A stretch of DNA of 64,000 nt from an uncultured Lachnospiraceae bacterium (lineage in GTDB: Bacteria; Bacillota; Clostridia; Lachnospirales; Lachnospiraceae). Each line of letters opens with the position of its first letter. The first letter of the stretch is position 1. The stretch spans positions 1 to 64,000 of the forward strand of contig URUU01000004.1 of assembly GCA_900551235.1 (NCBI GenBank), read 5' to 3'. The notes below the pieces were generated by a model. The model had not been told where the DNA came from. It did no database searches and worked only from the letters and a program-made list of their open reading frames with translations. Shown here piece after piece: positions 34,078-43,028 of the stretch. Both the position numbers and the translations under genes were made by a program.

Positions 34078-34410
34078 ATGAAAAATCGCATTCGTGAATT
34101 ACGTGCCGAAAAGAATATCACACAACTTCGTCTCAGCATGGAACTGGAAGTATCTCAGGAAACCGTCAGTGCTTATGAAAATGGCAAACACCTGCCCAGT
34201 CTGAAATCTCTCATTAAAATGGCTGATCTCTTTCACGTAAGTACTGATTATCTTATCGGAAGGTCGGATATCCGAAATGTATCGCAGGATGAAGCTCTTC
34301 CAAATGAAGATATTGCCCTGCTTGACTGCTTTCATGATCTGGATACAGTCGGCAAAGCACGGCTTGTTGCCTATGCACAGGGACTTTCTGACCAGACTGC
34401 AAAAGACTGA
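34078..34410 (+). CDS. XRE-family transcriptional regulator (3 of 3)
   Basis: 110 residues from the ATG at 34078 (AGAGAGG upstream); a start nine codons earlier lies in the operator region. HTH_3 domain at about 1-60 (IRELRAEKNITQLRLSMELE, SQETVSAYENGKHLPSLKSL), then VSTDYLIGRSD. The last 45 residues (LLDCFHDLDTVGKARLVAYAQGL) resemble the small dimerisation tail of Cro/CI-like regulators in Clostridia. Likely represses its own gene through the repeats at 33990-34052. Confidence 0.88.
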   Translation: MKNRIRELRAEKNITQLRLSMELEVSQETVSAYENGKHLPSLKSLIKMADLFHVSTDYLIGRSDIRNVSQDEALPNEDIALLDCFHDLDTVGKARLVAYAQGLSDQTAKD

Positions 34411-34423
34411 AAAACTGGCAGCC

Positions 34424-34477
34424 AAAAAATACACGTCTTATTTACCGGAGCATCCGACAAAATGGCGTGTATTTTTT
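34424..34477. terminator. Bidirectional terminator between the XRE regulator and metA
   Basis: AAAAAATACACG (34424-34435) and CGTGTATTTTTT (34466-34477) pair perfectly; the arms give T runs on both strands. Confidence 0.8.
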
Positions 34478-34482
34478 GTTGT

Positions 34483-35424
34483 TCATTTCACAGAAATACT
34501 GCTGAAATCCGGTGTTCCCATAAGATCAAATGGTGTACTCTGGTAAACATAATAATTCAGCCAGTTGGTATAGAGGTTGTTTGCATGTGCTCTCCACAAG
34601 AGCAGCGGTTTGTTGTTACAGTCATTATTTTCGTAATAATTTTTCGGCATCTGTATATCCATTCCTTTTCCAAGGTCACGTTTGTACTCACCGTCAAGCG
34701 TTACCCGGTCATATTCCGGATGTCCCATAATGAAAATCTTTCTTCCTCCGTCTGCCATGCCAAGGAAAAATCCTGCTTCGTCTGATTCTGCCAGAATCGT
34801 GATTTCTTTCACTGTACGGATATCTTCAACAGAAACTTCTGTATGTCTGGAATGCGGTGCCAGAAAAACATCATCAAATCCGCGCACCAGCGGTATCTTG
34901 CGGTTCATCACACGATGCCAGAACAATCCGAACATTTTCTGTGGGAGCTGTTTTTTCTTCAGTCCATAGAAATGATAAAGAGAAGCCTGTGCCGCCCAGC
35001 ACAGAAAAATCGTAGATGTCACATGTGTTTCACTCCAGTCCATGATTTCTGTGATCTCATTCCAGTAATCCACTTCTTCAAATTCCATATTTTCCACCGG
35101 TGCACCGGTTACGATCATTCCATCATACTTGTTTTCTTTTACATCTTTGAAATGCAGATAAAATTTATTCAGGTGACTGGTTGATGTATTTTTGGATTCA
35201 TGGCTGGTCATCGTTAAAAAGGTCACATCAATCTGAAGCGGTGTATTAGAAAGAGAACGCAAAAGCTGAAGTTCTGTCTCTTCTTTGAGCGGCATCAGAT
35301 TGACGATCAGAATCTGGATCGGCCGGATATCCTGATGTATTGCCCGATTTTCATCCATTACAAATATATTTTCTCTTTCCAGTATTTCCTTTGCGGGCAG
35401 ATCGCCCTGAACCTTGATCGGCAT
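34483..35424 (-). CDS. metA: Homoserine O-acetyltransferase (MetA family)
   Basis: 313 residues. Catalytic Cys142 (FLCWAAQ), His235 and Glu237 (GHPEYD) are all present at the family positions. Residue 111 is Glu (TGAPVE); in this family Glu111 gives acetyl-CoA and Gly111 succinyl-CoA specificity, so the product should be O-acetylhomoserine for methionine synthesis. It is last in the rluB/F-ligA-cls-metA row, 30 bases after cls, with GGAGGAG before the start. No SAM riboswitch or T-box is present. Confidence 0.95.
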   Translation of the reverse strand: MPIKVQGDLPAKEILERENIFVMDENRAIHQDIRPIQILIVNLMPLKEETELQLLRSLSNTPLQIDVTFLTMTSHESKNTSTSHLNKFYLHFKDVKENKYDGMIVTGAPVENMEFEEVDYWNEITEIMDWSETHVTSTIFLCWAAQASLYHFYGLKKKQLPQKMFGLFWHRVMNRKIPLVRGFDDVFLAPHSRHTEVSVEDIRTVKEITILAESDEAGFFLGMADGGRKIFIMGHPEYDRVTLDGEYKRDLGKGMDIQMPKNYYENNDCNNKPLLLWRAHANNLYTNWLNYYVYQSTPFDLMGTPDFSSISVK

Positions 35425-35454
35425 GATAATTCTCCTCCTTGAGTATTACCGCCT

Positions 35455-37059
35455 TTACATAAGCGGTGCGAATACACGCAGGATATGGCCTGCGGCTTTG
35501 TCAAATCCTTTTTGTTTCTTATAGTCTTCCTGTGTGATCTTCTGGCATTTTTTCCAGGTTGCCTGAAAATCTTTTTCCACAGATGCTATCTCCTGATTCT
35601 CATACAGAAATGCTGCGCATTCAAAATGGAGATACAGACTCCGGTAGTCCATGTTGATGGTTCCCACTACCGCTTTTCGGTCATCGCTTGTAAATACCTT
35701 TGCATGTACAAATCCCGGTGTATATTCATAAATCTGGACCCCTGCATCCAGAAGTTCATTATAATAAGTTTTTGCCAGCACAAACGCATACCATTTATCC
35801 GGTACATGCGGCATGATGATGACCACTTCCACCCCTCTTTTTGCTGCAAATTTCAGTGCCGTCATCATTTCGTTATCCAGTATAAGATATGGTGTCATAA
35901 TATGTACATAGCGTTTCGATGTATTCAAAATGTCCATATACACCATTTTTCCTGTATGCTCCCCATCAATGGGACTGTCCCCGTAAGGGATCACAAAACC
36001 ATCGCCCGGCTGCTTTTCCCTTTCATAAACAACATCCAGATACGGATCAAATTCTTCCACTTTTTCACTTTTGGCAACGTTCCACATTTCCAGAAACATC
36101 AGGGTAAAGCTGCGGACCGCATCCCCTTCCAGCATGATCGCAGTATCTTTCCAGTGTCCGAAACGAATCTTACGGTTTACATATTCATCAGCCAGATTGA
36201 TGCCTCCGGTAAATGCTACCTTGCCATCGATCACAACCACTTTTCTGTGGTCCCGGTTGTTCTGATGTGTGGAAAGTGCCGGCCGGATCGGTGAAAACAC
36301 ACGGCATGCAATCCCCATCTGTTCCAGTTTTTTCGGATAGTTCGGCGGAAGCAGTGACACGGTACAGGTTCCGTCATACATAAAACGAACCTCCACACCT
36401 TCGGCTGCCTTTCGCTTCAGCACTTCCAGCACACGATCCCACACGTATCCTTTTGCCACAATAAAATATTCCATGAAGATAAATTTCTGCGCCTTTTCCA
36501 GTTGGCGGATCAGTTCTTCGATCTTATCCTCCCCACAGTGGAAATATTGGATGCCTGTGTTTTCATAAGCCGGAAAACCACCATATTCATATACATAATG
36601 TGCCAGTGATGCCACTTCTGAATCTTCTTTTTTCAGTGCTTCACGCACCTTTTCATCCTGTGTCCAGTGATGTCTTGTCATCTCATGCATATGCTGCAGC
36701 CTTGCATTCAGCCACCGCACGCCAACCTGCATTTCCACAAAAATATAGAGCAGTACACCAAACACCGGTGCTACCAGCATGATCGTCATCCAGACCATTT
36801 TAAATGCCGGATTGCTTCTGTTGTTTGTCAGATAGATCACAAGGAGTACCGCACCCATACGGACGATGGAATCGATAAAATACATTTTTCCCTGCAGATA
36901 CGTATAACCTGCGATCAGAAAAAATGCCTGCAGTAAAACCAGCAGCAAAATGATCCCTGTCCGTCCGAAAATCACACTTGCAATACCACTTTTTCCTTTT
37001 TCAACTCTGGTCTTTGTCTGAATCGTCTGTACTGACTGCTTTTTTTTCTTTTCCTCCAT
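35455..37059 (-). CDS. cls: Cardiolipin synthase
   Basis: 534 residues. Two N-terminal transmembrane helices (about 30-50 and 60-115) precede two phospholipase D HKD motifs: HRKVVVID followed by GKVAFTGG, and HAKVFTSD followed by DRKAVVGT. The enzyme condenses two phosphatidylglycerols to cardiolipin at the membrane. It starts seven bases after the ligA stop; its ribosome-binding site (AGAGGTGA) overlaps the ligA end. Confidence 0.95.
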   Translation of the reverse strand: MEEKKKKQSVQTIQTKTRVEKGKSGIASVIFGRTGIILLLVLLQAFFLIAGYTYLQGKMYFIDSIVRMGAVLLVIYLTNNRSNPAFKMVWMTIMLVAPVFGVLLYIFVEMQVGVRWLNARLQHMHEMTRHHWTQDEKVREALKKEDSEVASLAHYVYEYGGFPAYENTGIQYFHCGEDKIEELIRQLEKAQKFIFMEYFIVAKGYVWDRVLEVLKRKAAEGVEVRFMYDGTCTVSLLPPNYPKKLEQMGIACRVFSPIRPALSTHQNNRDHRKVVVIDGKVAFTGGINLADEYVNRKIRFGHWKDTAIMLEGDAVRSFTLMFLEMWNVAKSEKVEEFDPYLDVVYEREKQPGDGFVIPYGDSPIDGEHTGKMVYMDILNTSKRYVHIMTPYLILDNEMMTALKFAAKRGVEVVIIMPHVPDKWYAFVLAKTYYNELLDAGVQIYEYTPGFVHAKVFTSDDRKAVVGTINMDYRSLYLHFECAAFLYENQEIASVEKDFQATWKKCQKITQEDYKKQKGFDKAAGHILRVFAPLM

Positions 37060-37065
37060 GCTTTT

Positions 37066-39027
37066 TCACCTCTGTTCCAGCATATTCAGAAAATCTTCCT
37101 CTGACAGGATCGGTATATTTTTTTCTTTTGCCTTCTTGTTTTTCGAAGCAGCAGATTCTGTATCATTATTAATAAGATAACTGGTCTTTGATGTCACAGA
37201 ACCTGTTACTTTTCCACCTTTTTCTTCGATCAATGCCTTCAGCTCATTTCGATTGGCAAAATGCTGCAAAGATCCGGTGATCACAAAATTCTTTCCTTCA
37301 AAAATCTGTTCCTGCGTATTTGGAACATAGGCCTCTATCCGAATCTCCTTCAGAAGATCCTCCAGCTGCGCTGCCTTCTTTTCATCCTGAAAATAATCAG
37401 CAATCGCAGCACCTGTCACACTGCCGATTCCATCTACTTCCGCCATGTTCTGCGCATCTGCACTGCGTATTTTATCCAGTTCATAACCAAATGCCTTGCA
37501 GAGCATTTTTGCATTGGCAACCCCGATATTTGGAATACCGAGGCTGTAAATCAGGCGCGGCAGTGTTGTATCACGTGCCTTTTCAATTCCCGTGATCAGT
37601 TTTTCGTAAGACTTTTTTCCAAATCCTTCCATCTCAACGATCTCATCCCGATGCTTCGCAAGCTGAAATATATCTGCAAATTCATGAATAAAACCGCGAC
37701 CGATAAATTTCTCAAGTGTTGCTTCTGACATTCCGTCCATATTCATGGCATCCCTGCTGACAAACAGTGCAAAAGATTTGATTTTCTTCGCCTGACATTC
37801 CGGATTGGTGCAGCAGAGTGTCTCCACATCTGCAGTTTTCTGTATTCTGGTTGATCCGCCACAGACCGGACAGTTCTTTGGAATCTCCACATTATCGCTG
37901 CCTGTTCGATTTTCTGCAATCTGTGGTATGATCATATTGGCTTTGTATACACAGATCAGATCGCCGATTCCCAGTTTCAGTGCTTTCATAATACTCAGAT
38001 TATGTACACTGGCACGGCTGACGGTTGTTCCTTCCAGTTCTACCGGTTCAAATATGGCTACCGGATTAATCAGACCGGTCCTTGACGGACTCCACTCGAT
38101 CGAAAGCAGATGCGTCTCCCTGATCTCGTCTGCCCATTTAAAAGCAAAGGCATCACGCGGGAATTTGGCTGTTCTTCCAAGCGAATTGCCGTAGGCAATG
38201 TCATCATAAAGTGCGACAAGTCCGTCTGATGGAATCGGATTTTCTGCGATCGCTTTTGCAAACCACTGAACCGTATCCTCCAGATTCTCTGCTGTCACTG
38301 CCTTATGCAGTACAACCTCAAAACCCTGATCTGCAAGCCAGGCAAACTGCTTTTCTCTGGAATTTTCAAACTCCACTCCTTTTGCACTCACAAGAGCAAA
38401 TGCAAAAAACTGCACATGCCTTCTGGCTGTAATCTCATTGTTTAGCTGACGCACGGAACCACTGCAGAGATTGCGCGGATTTTTATATTTCGCATCCACG
38501 TCTTCGATCTCATCATTGATCTTTTCAAAATCTTTATAAGAAATCACCGCTTCGCCGCGCAAAACCAGTTCACCCTTATAAGGAATCTCAACCGGAAGAT
38601 TCTCAAATACTCTTGCATTGTTTGTGATAACCTCTCCGATCTCCCCATTTCCGCGCGTAACTGCCTTAAACAGACTTCCATCGCGATACGTAAGCACCAC
38701 CGTCAGCCCATCCATTTTCCAGGAAAGAAGTGTCTTATGAGAACCGACAAAATTTTTCAGCACTTCTACTTCTTTTGTTTTATCCAGAGACAGCATCGGC
38801 TGTTCATGACGTTCCTTCGGAAGCTCTTCCAACACTTCATATCCTACTCTTCTGGTAGGGCTTCCGGCAAGCACGATTCCGGTCTCTTTTTCCAGTTGTT
38901 CCAGTTCATCATACAATCTGTCGTATTCAAAATTGCTCATGATTTCCCTGTTTTCCTGATAATAGGCTTTTCCGGCTTTCGTCAGAAGCTCGGTCAGCTC
39001 CTTTTGCCTTACTTTCTTTTCGTCCAT
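37066..39027 (-). CDS. ligA: DNA ligase (NAD+)
   Basis: 653 residues. Domain Ia with AYYQENREIMSNFEYDRLYDE-type NAD+ contacts, the nucleotidyl-transfer Lys104 in KMDG (104-107; KIDG or KLDG is more usual), a C4 zinc finger (CPVCGG...CTNPEC), helix-hairpin-helix repeats, and a C-terminal BRCT domain (GKNFVITGSLQHFANR). It seals nicks in replication and repair. The start overlaps the end of the pseudouridine synthase gene by 19 bases. Confidence 0.97.
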   Translation of the reverse strand: MDEKKVRQKELTELLTKAGKAYYQENREIMSNFEYDRLYDELEQLEKETGIVLAGSPTRRVGYEVLEELPKERHEQPMLSLDKTKEVEVLKNFVGSHKTLLSWKMDGLTVVLTYRDGSLFKAVTRGNGEIGEVITNNARVFENLPVEIPYKGELVLRGEAVISYKDFEKINDEIEDVDAKYKNPRNLCSGSVRQLNNEITARRHVQFFAFALVSAKGVEFENSREKQFAWLADQGFEVVLHKAVTAENLEDTVQWFAKAIAENPIPSDGLVALYDDIAYGNSLGRTAKFPRDAFAFKWADEIRETHLLSIEWSPSRTGLINPVAIFEPVELEGTTVSRASVHNLSIMKALKLGIGDLICVYKANMIIPQIAENRTGSDNVEIPKNCPVCGGSTRIQKTADVETLCCTNPECQAKKIKSFALFVSRDAMNMDGMSEATLEKFIGRGFIHEFADIFQLAKHRDEIVEMEGFGKKSYEKLITGIEKARDTTLPRLIYSLGIPNIGVANAKMLCKAFGYELDKIRSADAQNMAEVDGIGSVTGAAIADYFQDEKKAAQLEDLLKEIRIEAYVPNTQEQIFEGKNFVITGSLQHFANRNELKALIEEKGGKVTGSVTSKTSYLINNDTESAASKNKKAKEKNIPILSEEDFLNMLEQR

Positions 39028-39836
39028 GTTCCCCTCCTGCTTTTTTCGTTTTCAGACGTCCTGCTTTTTTCAGGTTTCGCCTGCAATTCCCGGTACAGTT
39101 CCTGCATCTCCTCTTCTGTCACATCCCGGTACTGACCTTTTGGCAGATTGCCAAGTTCTATGTTCATAATCCTTACACGTACCAGCTTTTGTACCTTGCA
39201 TCCGCAATATTCGCACATTCTGCGTATCTGCCGGTTCAGTCCCTGGGTCAGAATAATCCGGAAACGATATTTTCCTGTTTTTTCCACCTTGCATGGTCTT
39301 GTTCTGGCATCCAGAATGGGAATCCCGCCTTTTCGCATGGTCTTGAGAAATTCTTCTGTCACAGGCCGGTCGATTGTGACCAGATATTCTTTTTCATGGT
39401 AATTTCCTGCCCGCATGATCTGATTAACAATGTCTCCATTATTCGTCATAAGAAGCAGTCCTTCTGAGTCTTTATCCAGTCTTCCAACAGAAAAAACCCG
39501 CGTCGGATACTGCAGAACATCCTCCACCGTCACATCATCCCATCGGTGGTCGGTCGTACACACAACCCCTTGCGGTTTATGAAATGCCAGCAGTACCAGC
39601 TTCTGCCCCCGCCTGCATTTTTTCCCATTGACAGATATCTCCATCTCATCCGTTACTTTCATTCCGCTGATTGCCCGTACTCCATCTACCAGTACCTTAC
39701 CTTCCTCAATCAGCCGGTCTGCCTCTCTTCTGGAGCATACTCCTGCCTCACTTAAATATTTATTCAGGCGTACTTTCTGCCCTGCTTCTTTTTCTTCAAA
39801 CGATCTTTTTATCTGATTTTCTCTTTTTGACGACAT
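39009..39836 (-). CDS. 23S rRNA pseudouridine synthase, RluB/RluF type
   Basis: 275 residues from the ATG at 39836 (GGGAGAG eight bases upstream). An N-terminal S4 RNA-binding domain (VRLNKYLSEAGVCSRREADRL) is followed by the RsuA/RluB/E/F catalytic domain with the Asp in VGRLDKDSEGLLL and the RQIRRMCEYCG motif. The C-terminal tail is basic. The exact modified uridine cannot be decided from sequence; RluF-like features (VRIMNIELGNLPKGQYRDV) make that the likeliest. First gene of the row leading to metA. Confidence 0.88.
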   Translation of the reverse strand: MSSKRENQIKRSFEEKEAGQKVRLNKYLSEAGVCSRREADRLIEEGKVLVDGVRAISGMKVTDEMEISVNGKKCRRGQKLVLLAFHKPQGVVCTTDHRWDDVTVEDVLQYPTRVFSVGRLDKDSEGLLLMTNNGDIVNQIMRAGNYHEKEYLVTIDRPVTEEFLKTMRKGGIPILDARTRPCKVEKTGKYRFRIILTQGLNRQIRRMCEYCGCKVQKLVRVRIMNIELGNLPKGQYRDVTEEEMQELYRELQAKPEKSRTSENEKSRRGTWTKRK

Positions 39837-39860
39837 CTTTTCATCTCTCCCGGCACCCAA

Positions 39861-39899
39861 AGTATAGTACAGTATAGCACGTTGTAAAGATGCCGTCAA
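39861..39899 (-). promoter_or_regulatory. Two overlapping promoters for rluB/F-ligA-cls-metA
   Basis: Minus strand TTGACG (39899-39894), 17 bases, TATACT (39876-39871); and TTTACA (39888-39883), 16 bases, TATACT (39866-39861). Confidence 0.75.
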
Positions 39900-39924
39900 A
39901 CTCTCTGCGCCGGTCTTGTTTCTT

Positions 39925-40377
39925 TTATTTTTCTTCCTGTACTTCCCGGTATGCCTGCAAAATCTGTATATTTTTTTCTTCCAGGACCAGGAACTCTTTT
40001 ACCAGCTTTTCCGATGTTTTTCCACAGATTTCTGCCTGCCGGACGGTCTTTTCCATACTTTCTTTCCGTTCTTTTTCTTCCTTTGCCAGCAGCTCTGCCA
40101 CATAACCGGTATTGATATTGAAAGCTGTCCTGGCCTGCAGTGTTCCCCAGCGTCTGGCACGCTCCAGTACTCCCAGCGGTGGCGGTACCAGTCCGGTATC
40201 AAACAGACACTTTGCCGCCCTCTCTTTCATACCGGAATACCCTGCTGCCTGCCGGTTCAGATCCAAAGCCAGATCATCATCATAGACTTTCCCCAGTACC
40301 ATATAAATATCCTGAAGAGAACGGCTCGTATTTTTTACAATATCTTCCAGTATTTTCTGCTCTGCATAAGAAATCAC
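39925..40377 (-). CDS. Unknown conserved-looking helical protein, 150 aa
   Basis: I do not recognise this protein. The GTG at 40377 is chosen (AAGGAG eight bases upstream; next residues ISYAEQKILEDIVKNT); an ATG 8 codons earlier has a poorer site. It is largely helical: residues about 95-145 are rich in Lys/Glu (LLAKEEKERKESMEKTVRQ) and likely a coiled coil. The middle contains GLVPPPLGVLERARRWGTLQ. It is divergent from feoAB and has no obvious partner. Confidence 0.65.
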   Translation of the reverse strand: MISYAEQKILEDIVKNTSRSLQDIYMVLGKVYDDDLALDLNRQAAGYSGMKERAAKCLFDTGLVPPPLGVLERARRWGTLQARTAFNINTGYVAELLAKEEKERKESMEKTVRQAEICGKTSEKLVKEFLVLEEKNIQILQAYREVQEEK

Positions 40378-40428
40378 ATTTCCATCTCCTTTTCTGTTCA
40401 TTCTTCTGTCCTGCTTTTGAACGCAGAG

Positions 40429-40575
40429 AAGCATTCCCCCACTTCAAGTGTGCAGAGCACTAAGCGGTGGGTGAGGGGGATGCTTATGTCAGTGGGAGTT
40501 GAAAGTTCCCACTGACAGGTCGCGAAGCGACTGCGTTCATGAGCAAGCAGCGAAGCGGATTGTGAATGTCCGCTT
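40429..40575 (+). promoter_or_regulatory. Array of four hairpins upstream of feoAB
   Basis: H1: AAGCAT-T-CCCCC (40429-40440) with GGGGGATGCTT (40475-40485). H2: GTCAGTGGGA (40488-40497) with TCCCACTGAC (40507-40516), perfect. H3: GTCGC-GAA-GCGAC (40519-40531). H4: AAGCGGA (40553-40559) with TCCGCTT (40569-40575). They fill the gap up to the feoAB ribosome-binding site. This may be a regulated leader or a decayed transposon end; no promoter is obvious. Confidence 0.5.
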
Positions 40576-40595
40576 TACCAATTCAAGGAGGAGAT

Positions 40596-42932
40596 ATGAC
40601 ACTTAGAGAACTGAAGATAGGCGAAAGTGCTGTTGTCACACAGCTTGGCGGTGAGGGTGCTCTTCGCCAGCACTTTCTTGATATGGGTATGATCCCCGGT
40701 GCCCAGGTAACCGTACAGAAAATGGCTCCAATGGGGGATCCGATGGAATTAAAGATCCATGGATATGAACTGACACTGCGTCTTGCTGACGCTGAAAAAA
40801 TCGAAATTGAAAAAATTTCCGAAAAACAAGAGCACTCATTTCCGGAAAAGAAGCGAGTCAAACGAGAACATCCGGGGCTTGGTGAGGGGGGAAAATATCA
40901 CGAAAAGAGCAGCGAACATCCCCTTCCGGACGGTACCGTGCTGACTTACGCCCTGGTCGGAAACCAGAACTGCGGAAAAACAACGCTTTTCAATCAACTG
41001 ACCGGCTCCAACCAGCATGTTGGTAATTTTCCAGGCGTAACAGTTGACCGGAAGGACGGTGCGATCAAAGGACATCCGGACACACTGGTCACAGACCTTC
41101 CGGGCATTTACTCCATGTCCCCATACAGCAGTGAAGAGATTGTTTCCAGAAACTTCGTTTTGAATGAAATGCCAGAAGCACTCATCAACATTGTGGATGC
41201 TACCAACATCGAACGAAATCTCTATCTGACCATGCAGCTTCTGGAAATGAACATCCCGATGGTTGTCGCTTTAAACATGATGGATGAAGTGACCGGCAAT
41301 TCCGGTTCGATCGACATCAATGGCATGGAAGCCCTGCTTGGTGTCCCTGTCGTTCCGATCTCTGCTGCAAAAAACGAAGGTGTCGGTGAGCTTGTCCGCC
41401 ATGCCATTCATATTGCCAAATATCAGGAGCGTCCGACCAGGCAGGATTTCTGCGATGAAAATGACTATAATGGCGCCGTACATCGCTGCATCCACGCTGT
41501 GATCCATCTGATCGAAGATCATGCCAGCCGTGCAAAGCTGCCGGTACGTTTTGCTGCAAGCAAGGCCATCGAAGGAGACGCTCTGATTCTGGAGCAGCTC
41601 GCCCTCGATCAGAATGAAAAGGAAATGCTGGAGCATATCGTACTGCAGATGGAAAAAGAACGCGGTCTTGACCGCAATGCTGCCATTGCTGATATGCGCT
41701 TCTCTTTCATTGAAAAAGTCTGCCGTCAGACTGTTGTCAAACCAAAGGAAAGTAAGGAGCATATCCGCAGTCAGAAAATTGACCGTGTTCTTACCGGAAA
41801 ATATACTGCTATTCCATGCTTTATCGGAATCATGCTCACTGTTTTTTATCTGACTTTTAACGTGATCGGTGCATGGCTTCAGGATTTTCTTGCACTGGGC
41901 ATCGATGCACTGACGAAAATAGCTGATCATGCACTGACTGCTGCAAATGTCAATCCTGCCATCCGCAGTCTTGTGATCGATGGAATTTTCGCCGGTGTCG
42001 GCTCTGTTTTAAGCTTTCTTCCGGTTATCGTAACCCTGTTTTTCTTCCTCTCTTTAATGGAAGACAGCGGATACATTGCCCGTGTTGCTTTCTTTATGGA
42101 CAAACTGCTTAGAAAAATCGGACTCTCCGGCAGAAGCATTGTGCCGATGCTGATCGGATTCGGATGTACTGTTCCGGCTGTCATGTCCACCAGAACACTT
42201 CCAAGTGAACGTGACCGTAAAATGACTATCCTTCTGACTCCGTTTATGAGCTGCAGTGCCAAGCTTCCGATCTATGCATTTTTCGTAAATGCATTCTTCC
42301 CTGGACGCGGCGGACTGATCATGGCAGGACTTTATATTCTTGGCATTGTGATGGGTATCCTGATCGCCCTGCTTTATAAAGGCACTTTATTTAAAGGCGA
42401 AGCTGTTCCGTTTGTCATGGAGCTGCCAAATTATCGACTTCCGGGCTTTAAAAATGTAAGCCAGCTTTTATGGGAAAAAGCCAAAGACTTTCTGCAGAGA
42501 GCATTCTCCGTAATCCTGGTCGCTACTGTCGTTGTCTGGTTCCTGCAGAGCTTTGACCTGCACCTGAACATGGTCACGGATTCACAGAACAGCATCCTTG
42601 CTATAATTGCCGGAATGATCGCACCGCTGTTTCAGCCGCTCGGACTTGGTGACTGGCGGATCTGTACCTCACTGATCAGCGGATTTATGGCAAAGGAAAG
42701 TGTTGTATCCACACTGGAAATCCTTTTTGCCGGAAACGTCAACACTGCACTCTCCACCCTGTCAGCCGCATCGCTTCTGGTATTTAGTCTGCTCTACACC
42801 CCTTGCGTGGCTGCGATCGCATCCATCAAACGCGAGCTTGGACAAAAATGGGCAATCGGAGTGGTTGTGTGGCAGTGTGTGATTGCCTGGATTGCAGCAT
42901 TTGTGGTACATATTATCGGAAGTATACTGTAA
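40596..42932 (+). CDS. feoB: Ferrous iron transporter, FeoA-FeoB fusion
   Basis: 778 residues from the ATG at 40596 with AAGGAGGAG upstream. Residues 1 to about 73 are an SH3-like FeoA domain (LRELKIGESAVVTQLGGEG), then a Lys/Glu-rich linker of about 40 residues, then the FeoB G-protein domain with G1 GNQNCGKTT (122-130), G3 DLPGIYSM and G4 NMMDE, the helical GDI region, and the transmembrane permease with two gate domains (SYIARVAFFMD-type GYIARVAFFMDKLLRKIGL, GFGCTVPAVMSTRTL). It imports Fe2+. The FeoA partner, usually a separate gene, is built in. Monocistronic. Confidence 0.95.
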   Translation: MTLRELKIGESAVVTQLGGEGALRQHFLDMGMIPGAQVTVQKMAPMGDPMELKIHGYELTLRLADAEKIEIEKISEKQEHSFPEKKRVKREHPGLGEGGKYHEKSSEHPLPDGTVLTYALVGNQNCGKTTLFNQLTGSNQHVGNFPGVTVDRKDGAIKGHPDTLVTDLPGIYSMSPYSSEEIVSRNFVLNEMPEALINIVDATNIERNLYLTMQLLEMNIPMVVALNMMDEVTGNSGSIDINGMEALLGVPVVPISAAKNEGVGELVRHAIHIAKYQERPTRQDFCDENDYNGAVHRCIHAVIHLIEDHASRAKLPVRFAASKAIEGDALILEQLALDQNEKEMLEHIVLQMEKERGLDRNAAIADMRFSFIEKVCRQTVVKPKESKEHIRSQKIDRVLTGKYTAIPCFIGIMLTVFYLTFNVIGAWLQDFLALGIDALTKIADHALTAANVNPAIRSLVIDGIFAGVGSVLSFLPVIVTLFFFLSLMEDSGYIARVAFFMDKLLRKIGLSGRSIVPMLIGFGCTVPAVMSTRTLPSERDRKMTILLTPFMSCSAKLPIYAFFVNAFFPGRGGLIMAGLYILGIVMGILIALLYKGTLFKGEAVPFVMELPNYRLPGFKNVSQLLWEKAKDFLQRAFSVILVATVVVWFLQSFDLHLNMVTDSQNSILAIIAGMIAPLFQPLGLGDWRICTSLISGFMAKESVVSTLEILFAGNVNTALSTLSAASLLVFSLLYTPCVAAIASIKRELGQKWAIGVVVWQCVIAWIAAFVVHIIGSIL

Positions 42933-42955
42933 TTTTATAAGAAATAGTAATGCAC

Positions 42956-42999
42956 AAAAGACAGAAAAAACATATCATCTACGTTTTCTCTGTCTTTTA
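42956..42999 (+). terminator. Terminator of feoAB
   Basis: AAAAGACAGA (42956-42965) pairs with TCTGTCTTTT (42989-42998), with extra inner pairing of AAAAC with GTTTT. Confidence 0.75.
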
Positions 43000-43028
43000 T
43001 CTTAGTCGGAGAATACTCCGACTAAGAT
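42999..43028. repeat. Perfect 13-bp inverted repeat
   Basis: ATCTTAGTCGGAG (42999-43011) and CTCCGACTAAGAT (43016-43028) with a 4-base loop, directly after the feoAB terminator. No T run on either side. Could be a small mobile repeat or a regulator site. Confidence 0.7.

Noticed and set aside
34411..34482. SAM riboswitch or T-box for metA
   Set aside because: This side is downstream of metA and the upstream gap to cls is 30 bases; no such leader fits.
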